Shown piece by piece: positions 7,902 to 15,123 of a DNA stretch of 17,433 bases (position 1 is the first letter of the stretch; every line of letters begins with the position of its first letter). Origin of the DNA: Caldilineae bacterium (GTDB lineage Bacteria; Chloroflexota; Anaerolineae; J102); assembly GCA_003694905.1 (NCBI GenBank), contig RFJM01000388.1, forward strand, positions 1 to 17,433, given 5' to 3'. Under the pieces are notes generated by a model. That model saw nothing but the letters and a program-made list of their open reading frames with translations, had not been told where the DNA came from and searched no databases. Position numbers and translations under genes: made by a program.

Positions 7902-8354
7902 ATGAGTCTACTGGATACCATCAACCAGGACCTGAAAGCCGCCATGAAGAGCGGCGACGAAGCGCAAAAGCGCACCTTACGCAGCATCAAGGCTGCTATT
8001 ACTCGCGCCCAGAAAGACAAGAACAACCAACCCCTGGACGACGACGAAATCATCGCCGTCATCCGCAAACAGGCGCGACAGCGAGAAGACAGCATCGAAG
8101 CCTATGCCGCCGCCGGACGTACCGACCTGGCCGACGCCGAACGCGCCGAACTTGCCATTCTCGAACGCTATCTGCCTGCCCTCATGGACCAAGACACCAT
8201 CCGTGAACACGCCCGCCGCGTCATCGCCGAAGTCGGTGCCTCCAGCATGCGTGATATGGGCGCAGTCATGGGCCGGCTCATGGCCGAGCTTAAGGGCAAG
8301 GCGGACGGCAGGGTGGTGAACCAGGTCGTGCGAGAACTGCTGAGCGGCAGGTAA
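7902..8354 (+). CDS. yqeY: GatB/YqeY domain protein
   Basis: A 150-aa protein that is full length for the YqeY family, which shares the tRNA-binding tail domain of the GatB amidotransferase subunit and may touch tRNA; the exact role is unsettled. Family signs: the N-terminal MSLLDTINQDLKAAMKSGD with KRTLRSIKAAI at 23-33, the central Glu/Arg-rich helices (ARQREDSIEAYAAAGR at 58-73), LAILERYLP at 84-92 and the C-terminal MGAVMGRLMAELKGKADG (119-136), which matches the conserved MGkvMk.l..k..GradG end. It opens the operon with pgpH, ybeY, dgkA and the methyltransferase. The start follows TATTCCCAACC, so no Shine-Dalgarno pairing is evident. Confidence 0.93.
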   Translation: MSLLDTINQDLKAAMKSGDEAQKRTLRSIKAAITRAQKDKNNQPLDDDEIIAVIRKQARQREDSIEAYAAAGRTDLADAERAELAILERYLPALMDQDTIREHARRVIAEVGASSMRDMGAVMGRLMAELKGKADGRVVNQVVRELLSGR

Positions 8355-8373
8355 CCCCCTCGCTTCTACACCC

Positions 8374-10560
8374 GTGACCGATACACGTCAGCCCCTTCTG
8401 GCAGCACCTACCGACCAGACCACCGGCGGGTTCCTCGACCGCTGGAGCCGAGACCCCGCGCGCTGGCGCGCCCGCCTCAATCTCGTACTCTTCTGCCTGC
8501 TGGTTGCCCTCGCCATCTTTCTTTCTCAGACCATCGACTGGCCCGAAAGCAGAAACCTGCGCGTCCAGGTGGGAGATATCAGTCCCATCGATGTGCGGGC
8601 CCCGCGTCCCCTCATCTACCAGAGCGAAGTGCTGACCCAGGAGGCGCGCGAACGGGCTGCTGCCGCCGTTCAACCGATCTTCGACCCTCCCCAAACCCGT
8701 GTCGCCCGGCAACAGATTGCCCGTGCCGCCCAGATCATCGATTTCATTTCCCTCACCCGCAACGACCCCTACGCCGGTGAAGAGGAGAAGATCGCGGCCC
8801 TGGGCAGTATCAGCGACCTCAAGATCGATGAGCAAACCGCGCGCGTTCTGCTGGAGCTGAGCGACGAGCGTTGGGAAGTCGTGGCCAACGAGATCACCCG
8901 CGTCCTCGACCGGGCCATGCGCCAGGAAATACGGGAGGGAGAACTCTATCGCGCCCAGCGCGCCGTACCGGGCCAGATCGCCTTCGGCCTTAACGACCAG
9001 GAAGCAGCCGCCGTCACCCTCATCGTCCAGGGCCTGCTCAAGCCCAACGCCTTCTACAATGCAGCCCGCACCGAGGAGGCGAGAGCAGCCGCAGCTGCCA
9101 GCGTCACCCCGGTGGAACGAACCGTGGCCGAGGGTGAAACCATCCTGCGCAGCGGCGACCGTATCGACGCCCTGGATATCGAGGCACTTGATGTCCTGGG
9201 CCTGTTGGAGGTGGAACACGACTGGCGCTCGGACTTGGCCGCGGGCGTACTGGCCTTACTCCTCACCCTTCTCTTCGCCGCTTTTGTCAGTCAGCGCCGC
9301 CCCGGCTTTTGGAGCCAGAACCTCCAGGTCTATCTCCTGGCCGGCATCCTGACCTTCTTTGCCCTCCTGGCCAAGGTCCTCCTGCCCCTACCTTCGGTTA
9401 CTCCCTACCTGTTTCCCCTCGCGGGCATGAGCATGCTCATCGGTGCCCTCATCGACCTGCCGGTGGCGGTTGTGGCTACTCTTATGCTCACCCTGCTGGT
9501 CGCCGGGCACACTCAGGGCAATGTCGAGCTGATAACCTTCATGAGTCTGGGAGCCTTAGCCGGGGCCCTCTCCCTGGGGCGGGGAGAGCGCATCAACAGT
9601 TTTGTGCGCGCCGGTGCCTGGATCACCATCACCAATCTGGCCGTGCTGATAACCTTCCGCCTCCCCCTCATCGCCGTCACCACCGACCAGGATCTGTTGG
9701 TACTCAACGCAGCGGGGCTTGTCAACGGCATCTTCTCCAGCAGCTTTACCCTGGTGGTGTTCTACCTGCTGGGTCAGGCTTTCGGGCTCACCACCAGCCT
9801 GCAATTGCTGGAGCTCTCCCGGCCGACCCATCCCCTCCTGCGGCAACTTCTTCTGAAAGCACCCGGGACCTATCATCATACCCTGCTGGTGGGCAATATG
9901 GCCGAGGAGGCGGCCGGCGCTATCGGTGCCGATATCCTCCTCACACGCGTCGGCTCCTTCTACCACGATGTCGGCAAGATCTTGCGGCCCTACTTCTTCA
10001 TCGAAAACAGCACCGACGGCGAAAACCCCCATGACCGGCTCGATCCCTACACCAGCGCCCGTATTATCATCAGCCATGTCACCGACGGCGTCGAATTGGC
10101 CCACAAACACCATCTCCCCGAAGCTATCATCGACTTCATCCGCGAACATCACGGCACAACCCGCGTCGAGTACTTCTATCATCAAGCCTGCCAGGAGCAG
10201 GAAGGCTCCGACCATGTGGATGAGAGCCAGTTTCGTTATCCCGGCCCGCGGCCGCGTAGCCGCGAAACCGCCATCCTCATGCTCGCCGACGGCTGCGAGG
10301 CCACCGTGCGTGCCATGAACCCCCGCACGCATGAAGAGATGGCCGAGCTGATTCGCAGTGTCATCAACCGCCGTCTCATGTCCGGCCAGCTCGATGAAAG
10401 CCAGCTCACCCTGCGCGATCTGAACCTCATCGGCGAAGCATTCGAGCGGGTCTTGCAGGGTATCCACCATCCTCGCGTCAAATATCCCGGAGAGGTTGGT
10501 CGCGAGACTCCCGGGCGGCCTGAACCCGTGCAGCCACCGCAGCCCTTGCCCGCTGCCTGA
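8374..10560 (+). CDS. pgpH: 7TM-HD membrane phosphodiesterase (PgpH / YqfF family)
   Basis: Family members such as Listeria PgpH hydrolyse the second messenger cyclic-di-AMP to pApA at the inner face of the membrane. The 728-aa product has the full architecture: one span at ~36-53, an outside 7TMR-HDED domain at ~60-285, a cluster of spans at ~287-470 and a cytoplasmic HD domain at ~495-690. Metal and catalytic residues are visible: GTYHHTLL at 498-505, YHDVGK at 530-535 (His531-Asp532), SHVTDG at 567-572, REHHGT at 590-595 and LADGCEA at 637-643 (Asp639). I chose GTG 8374 because it lies 20 bp after the yqeY stop and gives a normal cytosolic N-terminus. There is no ribosome site; the text before the start is CTTCTACACCC. 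The C-terminal ~25 residues are a Pro-rich tail. Substrate is inferred from family. Confidence 0.93.
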   Translation: MTDTRQPLLAAPTDQTTGGFLDRWSRDPARWRARLNLVLFCLLVALAIFLSQTIDWPESRNLRVQVGDISPIDVRAPRPLIYQSEVLTQEARERAAAAVQPIFDPPQTRVARQQIARAAQIIDFISLTRNDPYAGEEEKIAALGSISDLKIDEQTARVLLELSDERWEVVANEITRVLDRAMRQEIREGELYRAQRAVPGQIAFGLNDQEAAAVTLIVQGLLKPNAFYNAARTEEARAAAAASVTPVERTVAEGETILRSGDRIDALDIEALDVLGLLEVEHDWRSDLAAGVLALLLTLLFAAFVSQRRPGFWSQNLQVYLLAGILTFFALLAKVLLPLPSVTPYLFPLAGMSMLIGALIDLPVAVVATLMLTLLVAGHTQGNVELITFMSLGALAGALSLGRGERINSFVRAGAWITITNLAVLITFRLPLIAVTTDQDLLVLNAAGLVNGIFSSSFTLVVFYLLGQAFGLTTSLQLLELSRPTHPLLRQLLLKAPGTYHHTLLVGNMAEEAAGAIGADILLTRVGSFYHDVGKILRPYFFIENSTDGENPHDRLDPYTSARIIISHVTDGVELAHKHHLPEAIIDFIREHHGTTRVEYFYHQACQEQEGSDHVDESQFRYPGPRPRSRETAILMLADGCEATVRAMNPRTHEEMAELIRSVINRRLMSGQLDESQLTLRDLNLIGEAFERVLQGIHHPRVKYPGEVGRETPGRPEPVQPPQPLPAA

Positions 10561-10584
10561 TACCCCCTGTCCACCCCCACGCCC

Positions 10585-11037
10585 ATGGCTATTGAGGTTG
10601 AAGTCGCCAAACAATTCCGAGATCGTGTATCGATCTCACGCCTGCACCGGGCTGCGGCTGCCGTCCTGGTCAGCGAGGAGGCCGAAGGTGGTGTCACCGT
10701 CGTGGTCACCGACGACGAAACCGTCGCCCATCTCAACCGGCGTTTTCTGGGCGCCGAGGGGCCCACCGATGTTCTCAGCTTCCCGTCGGGCGGGGAGGAT
10801 GACCAGGGGTTTGTCCTGCCGCCCCAGAGCGAACCCTACCTGGGCGATGTCATCATCGCCCTGCCTTACGCCCACGAGCAGGCCCGGCGTCAGGGCCACG
10901 ATCTGGCCGATGAGCTCGACTTGCTGGTCGTTCATGGGGTGTTGCACCTGTTGGGCTATGATCATGCAAACGCGGAGGAAAAAGCGGAGATGTGGGCAAA
11001 ACAGGAGGCCATCCTGGCGCAATTGGGGGCGTCATGA
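10585..11037 (+). CDS. ybeY: Endoribonuclease YbeY (16S rRNA maturation)
   Basis: A zinc-dependent single-strand endoribonuclease involved in 16S rRNA 3'-end maturation and ribosome quality control. The 150-aa product has the signature HGVLHLLGYDH at 117-127, giving the three zinc ligands His117, His121 and His127 (HxxxHxxxxxH), and GPTDVLSFP near 58-66, the second conserved block. The length is normal. The start at 10585 comes 24 bp after pgpH and follows CCCCCACGCCC without a Shine-Dalgarno site. The stop codon overlaps the start of dgkA (ATGA at 11034-11037), so the two are probably translationally coupled. The pgpH-ybeY-dgkA order is widely conserved in Gram-positive bacteria. Confidence 0.96.
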   Translation: MAIEVEVAKQFRDRVSISRLHRAAAAVLVSEEAEGGVTVVVTDDETVAHLNRRFLGAEGPTDVLSFPSGGEDDQGFVLPPQSEPYLGDVIIALPYAHEQARRQGHDLADELDLLVVHGVLHLLGYDHANAEEKAEMWAKQEAILAQLGAS

Positions 11038-11405
11038 AAGACGAGCTGGCCGCGCTGGCACGCGCATTCGTCTACGCTTTTACCGGCATCGGCCATCTTG
11101 TGGCCAGCCAACGCAACGCGCGCATCCATCTGGCTCTCGCGGTCCTCGCCGTAATCCTGGCACTGTGGTTGGGCCTTAGTGGCACCGAATGGGCAGTGTT
11201 GGCCCTCACCATCGGCATGGTCCTGGCAGCCGAAGGGATGAATACCGCCGTAGAAGCCCTGGTCGATCTGACCTGCCCGGAGCCCCACCCTCTGGCCCGT
11301 ATCGTCAAGGATACCGCCGCCGGTGCCGTTCTGCTGACGGCACTGACGGCTGTCGTTGTGGGCTGTATTCTCTTCCTCCCGCGTCTATTCGCGCTTTTCT
11401 CATGA
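11034..11405 (+). CDS. dgkA: Diacylglycerol / undecaprenol kinase (DgkA family)
   Basis: A small membrane kinase that phosphorylates undecaprenol or diacylglycerol, recycling lipid carriers for the cell wall. The 123-aa protein has the family signature EGMNTAVEALVDL at 67-79 and HPLARIVKDTAAGAVLL at 85-101, containing the conserved Glu67, Asn70, Glu74, Lys92 and Asp93. Three membrane spans are visible at ~31-48, ~52-68 and ~95-116. I prefer ATG 11034 over an in-frame ATG 42 bp upstream because it overlaps the ybeY stop in the ATGA form and matches usual family N-termini. Family members in Gram-positives mainly act on undecaprenol; the substrate here is not decided by sequence. Its stop overlaps the methyltransferase start in a second ATGA. 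Confidence 0.92.
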   Translation: MKDELAALARAFVYAFTGIGHLVASQRNARIHLALAVLAVILALWLGLSGTEWAVLALTIGMVLAAEGMNTAVEALVDLTCPEPHPLARIVKDTAAGAVLLTALTAVVVGCILFLPRLFALFS

Positions 11406-12208
11406 CCCCCCCCACCGATGCCTCCCTCCTCCACGAGAAAGCAAGGGTCGCCGATCCCATCGGCTATGAAACCCTGCGTCGCATGGCTACCGTGGCCCGC
11501 TACAACGACTGGATCTACGAAGAGATCGGGGCTTTCGCGGGGCAACGCCTGCTGGAGGTGGGGTGTGGCATCGGAAATATGACCGAGTATTTCGTGGACA
11601 GAGAACTGGTCGTGGGCATCGACCTGCTGGCCGCCAGCGTAGCCCTCACCCTGGAGAAGCACCGGAACAACAACCACGTGCATGCCTTCCAGGGTGATAT
11701 CACCGATCCCGAGTTTGTAGAGACCCTGCGGCCCTTCAGGTTCGACACGGTTCTCTGTTTGAACGTGCTGGAGCACATCGCTCAGGATGCCCTGGCCCTG
11801 CGACACATGTACGAACTGCTGGTCCCTGCAGGCAGGCTGCTGCTCTTCGTCCCGGCCGGGGTCTACATGTTCGGTACGCTCGACCTGGCCTTGGGACATC
11901 ACCGTCGCTACGAGCTGCCGCAATTACGCGAGCTGGTGTGTTCGGTCGGGTTCGAAATCGAAAGGCTGGGGTATCTCAATCTGGCGGGTATCCCCGGCTG
12001 GTGGCTGAACAGCCGCCTGCTCAAACGCGACCTGCTTCCTCAGCGACAGCTTGACTGGTTCAACCGTCTGGCCCCTCTCTTCATCCGCTCAGAACGGTGG
12101 CTGCGTCGCCTTTGGGACGTTCCTCTGGGGCAGTCGCTGCTCTGTATTGCCCGGCGTCCTCTGCCGCGAGATGAAAAAGGCCGGGAAGAGGGCTCGTTCC
12201 CGGCCTGA
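11402..12208 (+). CDS. Class I SAM-dependent methyltransferase
   Basis: A 268-aa Rossmann-fold methyltransferase. Motif I is LEVGCGIGN at 51-59, the acidic residue after strand 2 is Asp74 in VVGID, and DTVLCLNVLEHI at 115-126 holds the conserved NVLEH. The segment GHHRRYELPQLRELVCSVGFE is cited by its core GHHRRYEL, which recurs in methyltransferases found beside glycosyltransferase and lipid-carrier genes; the substrate may be lipid-linked, but this is inference. The start at 11402 overlaps the dgkA stop (ATGA); a longer reading frame extends upstream over dgkA and is not needed. Codon use is less C-rich than in lon or folC. The last nine codons form one arm, loop and other arm of the terminator serving the convergent SPFH gene, and the stop codon follows the hairpin directly. 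Confidence 0.88.
   Translation: MTPPTDASLLHEKARVADPIGYETLRRMATVARYNDWIYEEIGAFAGQRLLEVGCGIGNMTEYFVDRELVVGIDLLAASVALTLEKHRNNNHVHAFQGDITDPEFVETLRPFRFDTVLCLNVLEHIAQDALALRHMYELLVPAGRLLLFVPAGVYMFGTLDLALGHHRRYELPQLRELVCSVGFEIERLGYLNLAGIPGWWLNSRLLKRDLLPQRQLDWFNRLAPLFIRSERWLRRLWDVPLGQSLLCIARRPLPRDEKGREEGSFPA
12174..12205 (-). terminator. Rho-independent terminator of the nfeD-SPFH operon
   Basis: On the minus strand GGCCGGGAA (12205-12197) pairs perfectly with TTCCCGGCC (12187-12179) across a 9-nt loop, and five T residues follow at 12178-12174. It lies 24 bp beyond the SPFH stop and wholly inside the coding sequence of the methyltransferase. On the plus strand no T-tract follows the stem, so it should act only on minus-strand transcripts. 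Confidence 0.8.
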
Positions 12209-12229
12209 CGGATCTGGGATCACGCGCGC

Positions 12230-13159
12230 TTAGCCTTCCGCCGACGCCGCTTCGTTGCGGCTGTCCTGGAAGATGCCGCCGATGCCTGCCAGCGCGCCCA
12301 GGATGCCCGAAGCCTCGTAGGGCAGGTAGATCTTGCTGGCCTGGCCGTCGGCCACCGCCTTGAGCGCTTCCAGATACTGGATGGCGATGAGTTTGTCGTC
12401 GGGGTTGGCCTCGCGGATGGCCGTATAGATGGAGGAAATGGCCTCGGCCTGACCCTCTGCCTCGGTCTGGAACTTGAAGCGCTGGGCCTCGGCCACCCGC
12501 CGGATCGCTTCGGCCTCGCCTTCGGCCTTGAGGATGGTGGATTGCCGCACACCTTCGGCTTCCAGGATACGGGCCTGGCGTGTGCCTTCGGCAGCCAGGA
12601 TGTTGGCGCGCTTCTCGCGCTCTGCCTTCATCTGCTGGTGCATGGCCTGGGTTACATCCGCGGGCGGGTCGATACGCTTGATTTCGACGCGAACGATGCG
12701 GGTGCCCCATTTGTCGGTGGCATCATCCAATACTTCGCGCAGGCGGGCATTGATGATCTCGCGCGAGGTCAGCGCCTGGTCCAGCTCCATCTCGCCGATG
12801 ACGTTACGCAGGTTGGTCTGCGCCAGCTTGGTCGCGGCGCCGAAGAAGTCCGCCACATTGTAGACCAGTTTGACGGGGTCGGTGGCCTCGTAGAAGACAA
12901 TGGCGTCTACCGTTACCACCACATTGTCTTTGGTGATCACCTCCTGCGGGGGGACGTCCACCACCTGCTCGCGCATATCAACTTTGATCATGCGATCGAA
13001 GATGGGAACAATCAGCGTGAGGCCTGGCTGGGCCGTGCGATGGTAGCGCCCCAGGCGTTCGACGACCCCCTTCTGGTATGGGGAGATGATCCGAATTGAG
13101 GCGGCTGCGACGATCAGGACAAAGATCGTCAGGAAAAGGAAGAAGAGAACGGTAATCAC
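12230..13159 (-). CDS. SPFH/stomatin-like membrane protein (QmcA/slipin type)
   Basis: A membrane-anchored scaffold protein of the SPFH family (stomatin, prohibitin, flotillin, HflK/C), which forms large ring-like oligomers, organises membrane domains and often modulates membrane proteases. The 309-aa product has one N-terminal span (~3-22), an SPFH domain at ~25-190 with ISPYQKGVVERLGRY at 25-39 and PPQEVITKDNVVVTVDAIV at 70-88, and a coiled-coil Ala/Glu-rich helix at ~170-245 with repeated ILAAEG, ILEAEG, ILKAEG units. The start is GTG at 13159, chosen because a perfect AGGAGG lies at 13171-13166, six bases upstream. It is encoded 113 bp downstream of nfeD. SPFH/NfeD pairs are a known conserved operon in which NfeD stabilises or partners the scaffold. 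Confidence 0.94.
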   Translation of the reverse strand: MITVLFFLFLTIFVLIVAAASIRIISPYQKGVVERLGRYHRTAQPGLTLIVPIFDRMIKVDMREQVVDVPPQEVITKDNVVVTVDAIVFYEATDPVKLVYNVADFFGAATKLAQTNLRNVIGEMELDQALTSREIINARLREVLDDATDKWGTRIVRVEIKRIDPPADVTQAMHQQMKAEREKRANILAAEGTRQARILEAEGVRQSTILKAEGEAEAIRRVAEAQRFKFQTEAEGQAEAISSIYTAIREANPDDKLIAIQYLEALKAVADGQASKIYLPYEASGILGALAGIGGIFQDSRNEAASAEG

Positions 13160-13272
13160 TGTGAACCTCCTGAGTCGGGGAAAAGAGGACTATAGACAGA
13201 TAGGTCGGCGGCCTGCGCCGAGGGCCCGTGGCCTTGCCGCGAGTCCCTACGTGCTTGCTTCAAGCCCGTATG
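13160..13272 (-). other. Spacer between nfeD and the SPFH gene
   Basis: A 113-bp gap, long for an operon pair. It holds a 5-bp hairpin GCTTG/CAAGC with a 3-nt loop (13253-13265), a TATAGT hexamer on the minus strand ~30 bp before the SPFH start (no good -35), and the strong ribosome site of the SPFH gene. An extra internal promoter is possible but not shown. Confidence 0.3.
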
Positions 13273-13728
13273 CTAGTCTTCCTGTCGGAGAGGACGTACG
13301 ATCAGCCGTGTCCCTTCGACGCCCACCACCTCAACGACGGTGTCGACGGGAATGATTTCGTGATCCGCGGACTGGGCACGCCACTGTTCGCGGTCTACCC
13401 GCACGATGCCGGTGGCATGGACATCGTCGATGGCTTCCAGGACCACGGCCTGCTTGCCCAACACGCGGTCGATGCCTACGCCCACAGCCTGCCTGCGCGT
13501 GATCCGCTCGGCCAGATTGCGCGAGAGAACCACCGCCACCGAGGATACGATCACGAACACCAGCAACTGCCACTGCACGTCAAGTCCCAGAAACGCCACC
13601 ACGGCAGCGGCAAGCGCACCGACACCGAATGCGGCCAACAGGAAGCCGACGGTGAAGATCTCCGCCACAAACAGTATCATGGCGAAAATCAACCAGCCCC
13701 ATGCGAGCAAGGCCGGGTCGAGAAACAT
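13273..13728 (-). CDS. NfeD-like membrane protein (short form)
   Basis: A 151-aa protein of the short NfeD type: membrane spans at ~8-30, ~31-48 and ~53-69, then a soluble OB-fold domain at ~85-147 with the family pattern LGKQAVVLEAI (90-100), GIVRVDREQWRAQS (107-120) and VDTVVEVVGVEGTRLIV (128-144). It lacks the ClpP-like serine protease domain of long NfeD proteins. Short NfeD proteins partner with SPFH scaffolds, and the SPFH gene follows directly. I chose ATG 13728 because GGAGGT stands 7 bases upstream; a longer open frame to 13809 adds 27 residues with no membrane or family character. The ribosome site can be hidden in a hairpin (separate entry). Confidence 0.9.
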   Translation of the reverse strand: MFLDPALLAWGWLIFAMILFVAEIFTVGFLLAAFGVGALAAAVVAFLGLDVQWQLLVFVIVSSVAVVLSRNLAERITRRQAVGVGIDRVLGKQAVVLEAIDDVHATGIVRVDREQWRAQSADHEIIPVDTVVEVVGVEGTRLIVRPLRQED

Positions 13729-13735
13729 GGTACCA

Positions 13736-13748
13736 CCTCCGCGGGAGG
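13736..13748 (-). promoter_or_regulatory. Hairpin covering the nfeD ribosome binding site
   Basis: On the minus strand CCTCC (13748-13744), a CGC triloop and GGAGG (13740-13736) form a 5-bp all-GC/AT perfect stem whose 3' arm is the Shine-Dalgarno sequence. Folding would hide the ribosome site of nfeD, and possibly lower the output of the operon until it opens, for instance with temperature or ribosome loading. Confidence 0.4.
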
Positions 13749-13900
13749 GAATTAGAAGAAAGCAGGACCGACTTTCCCAATATGGTACCACACCTCTACG
13801 GCAATACATGACCCTATGCTGACAAACGTTTGACCGTTGGCTGACCGGGCCGCCGTTTGCTGCCGTGCACGCTTGTTCCTGGCGCGGTCTCCTCGCCGCC
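13749..13900. other. Upstream region of nfeD
   Basis: No gene seen. It contains a perfect 10-bp palindrome CAAACGTTTG at 13823-13832, overlapping a TTGTCA -35-like hexamer on the minus strand for which I find no matching -10. The 10-mer ATGGTACCAC occurs at 13727-13736 (over the nfeD start) and again at 13782-13791. Either could be a regulatory site for nfeD. Confidence 0.3.
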
Positions 13901-13954
13901 GCGGTTCGGGAACGTGGGCCGGCGCGTCGCGAGGCCCCCGCCGACCGCTATTAG
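13901..13954 (-). repeat. 54-bp GC-rich repeat, copy 1
   Basis: On the minus strand it begins CTAATAGCGGTCGGC and ends CCGAACCGC, with a shared middle GCCTCGCGAC. Copy 2 is at 16623-16676. It lies 13 bp beyond the stop codon of the Doc relic, so both copies sit at toxin 3' ends. Confidence 0.75.
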
Positions 13955-13967
13955 GCGGACACACCAC

Positions 13968-14227
13968 CTACCTTTGCTTAACAACGTGCGCCCCAAGCCA
14001 TTCCACAAACTCTGCTCGCCCCATCTCTCCAGCCGCCACCTTCAAGATCACGTCCTCCTGCTCAGCCACTCCAGCCTGCATTTCACATCCGTTCTACATC
14101 AAACATGCTTGCATCGTCGCATCTCCAACCCGCTTATTCCCATCTGCAAAGGGACGGTTTACTATCAGTGCATATCCCAACGCCGCCGCTTTCGCCACTA
14201 CTCTTCATACAATTCTTGCCCGCCATA
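13968..14227 (-). pseudogene. doc: Decayed Doc (death-on-curing) Fic-family toxin
   Basis: Doc toxins are Fic-fold kinases that inactivate EF-Tu. Reading the minus strand, YGGQELYEE is encoded at 14227-14201. Two extra bases then shift the frame to VAKAAALGYALIV (14198 onward), followed by NRPFADGNKRVGDATMQ, a TAG stop at 14096-14094 after ACLM, then NGCEMQAGVAEQEDVILK, AAGEMGRAEFVEWLGAHV and a final TAG at 13970-13968. The order and text match the C-terminal half of Doc, whose motif is HPFxDGNKR; here the catalytic His is Arg (CGT instead of CAT). A frameshift, an internal stop, a lost catalytic His and no recognisable N-terminal third make it non-functional. No Phd antitoxin was recognised upstream. 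The 3' half reads cleanly apart from the stop, suggesting fairly recent decay. Confidence 0.8.
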
Positions 14228-14396
14228 GCACGAGCCGCAGAAGTTTCTTTACCTGCCCAACGTGTGGCTCAGCGGCGACGAGCCGGGCGCAGCGCGGCGA
14301 AGCCGTCCGCCTGGACGTAAAGGTTAGCCCTGTTGGGGGTGAGCAGGCTGGCCAGTAAGGTGCGACGCCCATGTTGACGCATTCGCGCCGAGAATC
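14228..14396. other. Non-coding spacer
   Basis: Lies between the Doc relic and vapC. It may contain the lost N-terminal part of doc or its antitoxin, but I see no readable homology. Two small hairpins are present on the plus strand (GGCTC/GAGCC and CGGC/GCCG near 14265-14310). No terminator for vapC was found. Confidence 0.3.
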
Positions 14397-14819
14397 TCAT
14401 CGCATATACAACGCGACGCCCGCTCGTGCCACAGCTTGCTGTAGTCCCTTGTCTTGCGTGGCCAGAGGGATGCCTGCCCGCATGGCGAGATCGAGGTAAG
14501 AAGCGTCGTAGCTGGAAAGATCGTGTTCTCGCGCAAGGGCCAATATCTCTCCAAAGACCCGTTGCGGCGTTTCAGGCTCCACCATGATGGGCAATTGCAT
14601 CAATAGAGTGACGAAACGAACGCTGCCCGCCTGATCGATGCGCCCGCGCCGCTGCGCCACGGCCAGTACATTGCCGACCTCGAGCGGCCAGACCGCGGGC
14701 ACCACCGCTTTGGCATGGGTTAGGCTGTCGAGCACGGCATCAGCGTACGCGCTGGCCTCATCCTCAAAACACCAGGCCATGGTGACAGAGGCGTCCAATA
14801 CGAATTGCCCCTCCATCAC
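14397..14819 (-). CDS. vapC: PIN-domain toxin VapC
   Basis: A predicted Mg-dependent ribonuclease toxin; VapC enzymes cleave tRNA or rRNA. The 140-aa PIN domain has the four acidic active-site residues: Asp9 (FVLDAS), Glu47 (PLEVGN), Asp105 (SSYDASYL) and Asp123 (TQDKGL). The SxYDAxYLxLA and LATQDKxL blocks are typical of this toxin group. The start codon GTG at 14819 overlaps the antitoxin stop by four bases; an ATG one codon later (14816) is equally possible. It appears intact. It belongs to the minus-strand toxin-antitoxin island and is the last intact gene of the island. Confidence 0.92.
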   Translation of the reverse strand: MMEGQFVLDASVTMAWCFEDEASAYADAVLDSLTHAKAVVPAVWPLEVGNVLAVAQRRGRIDQAGSVRFVTLLMQLPIMVEPETPQRVFGEILALAREHDLSSYDASYLDLAMRAGIPLATQDKGLQQAVARAGVALYMR

Positions 14820-15055
14820 GCCCGTCCTTGATTCTTCATCTCTTGCACGTCCAGGCCCTGCAAACGATAACGGGACCGCAAAGCTCGCAACTGAGAAATG
14901 ACCTGTTCGGGCGTGAGTTCAGGCTGAGGCGGGACAGGTTGCAGGGTGGCCACAGGCACATGATGACGGGTGATAATAATGCGCTCTCCTTGGGCCACGC
15001 GTTCGAGGAGTTGAGAAAAGTGCGTTTTGGCTTCGTAAGCGCCGACAATGGTCAT
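14816..15055 (-). CDS. vapB: VapB / Phd-type antitoxin
   Basis: A 79-aa antitoxin. The N-terminal MTIVGAYEAKTHFSQLLERV and ITRHHVPVATLQP match the YefM/Phd-type fold (DNA-binding; family text 'eAKthfseLLerVaqGEeiiItrhgkPvA'). The C-terminal part from ~residue 45 (ELTPEQVISQLRALRSRYRL) would wrap the toxin and carries basic residues. I chose ATG 15055 because GGAGG stands 7 bases upstream (15067-15063) and the family N-terminus begins there; a longer open frame upstream adds 37 residues of repeat-derived text. Antitoxin-toxin complexes usually repress their own promoter, and a candidate promoter lies 36 bp upstream. Confidence 0.92.
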   Translation of the reverse strand: MTIVGAYEAKTHFSQLLERVAQGERIIITRHHVPVATLQPVPPQPELTPEQVISQLRALRSRYRLQGLDVQEMKNQGRA

Positions 15056-15090
15056 AGAGGAGCCTCCCGATTTCAGACTAGTCCTCGACC

Positions 15091-15119
15091 AGTTTACCAC
15101 ACCAGAGAGCCATTGACAA
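15091..15119 (-). promoter_or_regulatory. Candidate promoter of vapBC
   Basis: On the minus strand TTGTCA (15119-15114, 5/6) and TAAACT (15096-15091, 4/6) are spaced by 17 bp, and the start codon follows 35 bp later. It lies immediately next to the edge of the 225-bp repeat. Confidence 0.55.
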
Positions 15120-15123
15120 TCCC

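Noticed and set aside
14265..14330. Integron attC-like pair on the plus strand (GCCCAAC ... GTTAGCC), plus ATCCAAC ... GTTAGGC near the window end on the minus strand
   Set aside because: The heptamers partly fit the attC core sites, and toxin modules are common in integron arrays, but the inner arms do not pair, no such pair lies between the other modules, and no integrase is in the window.
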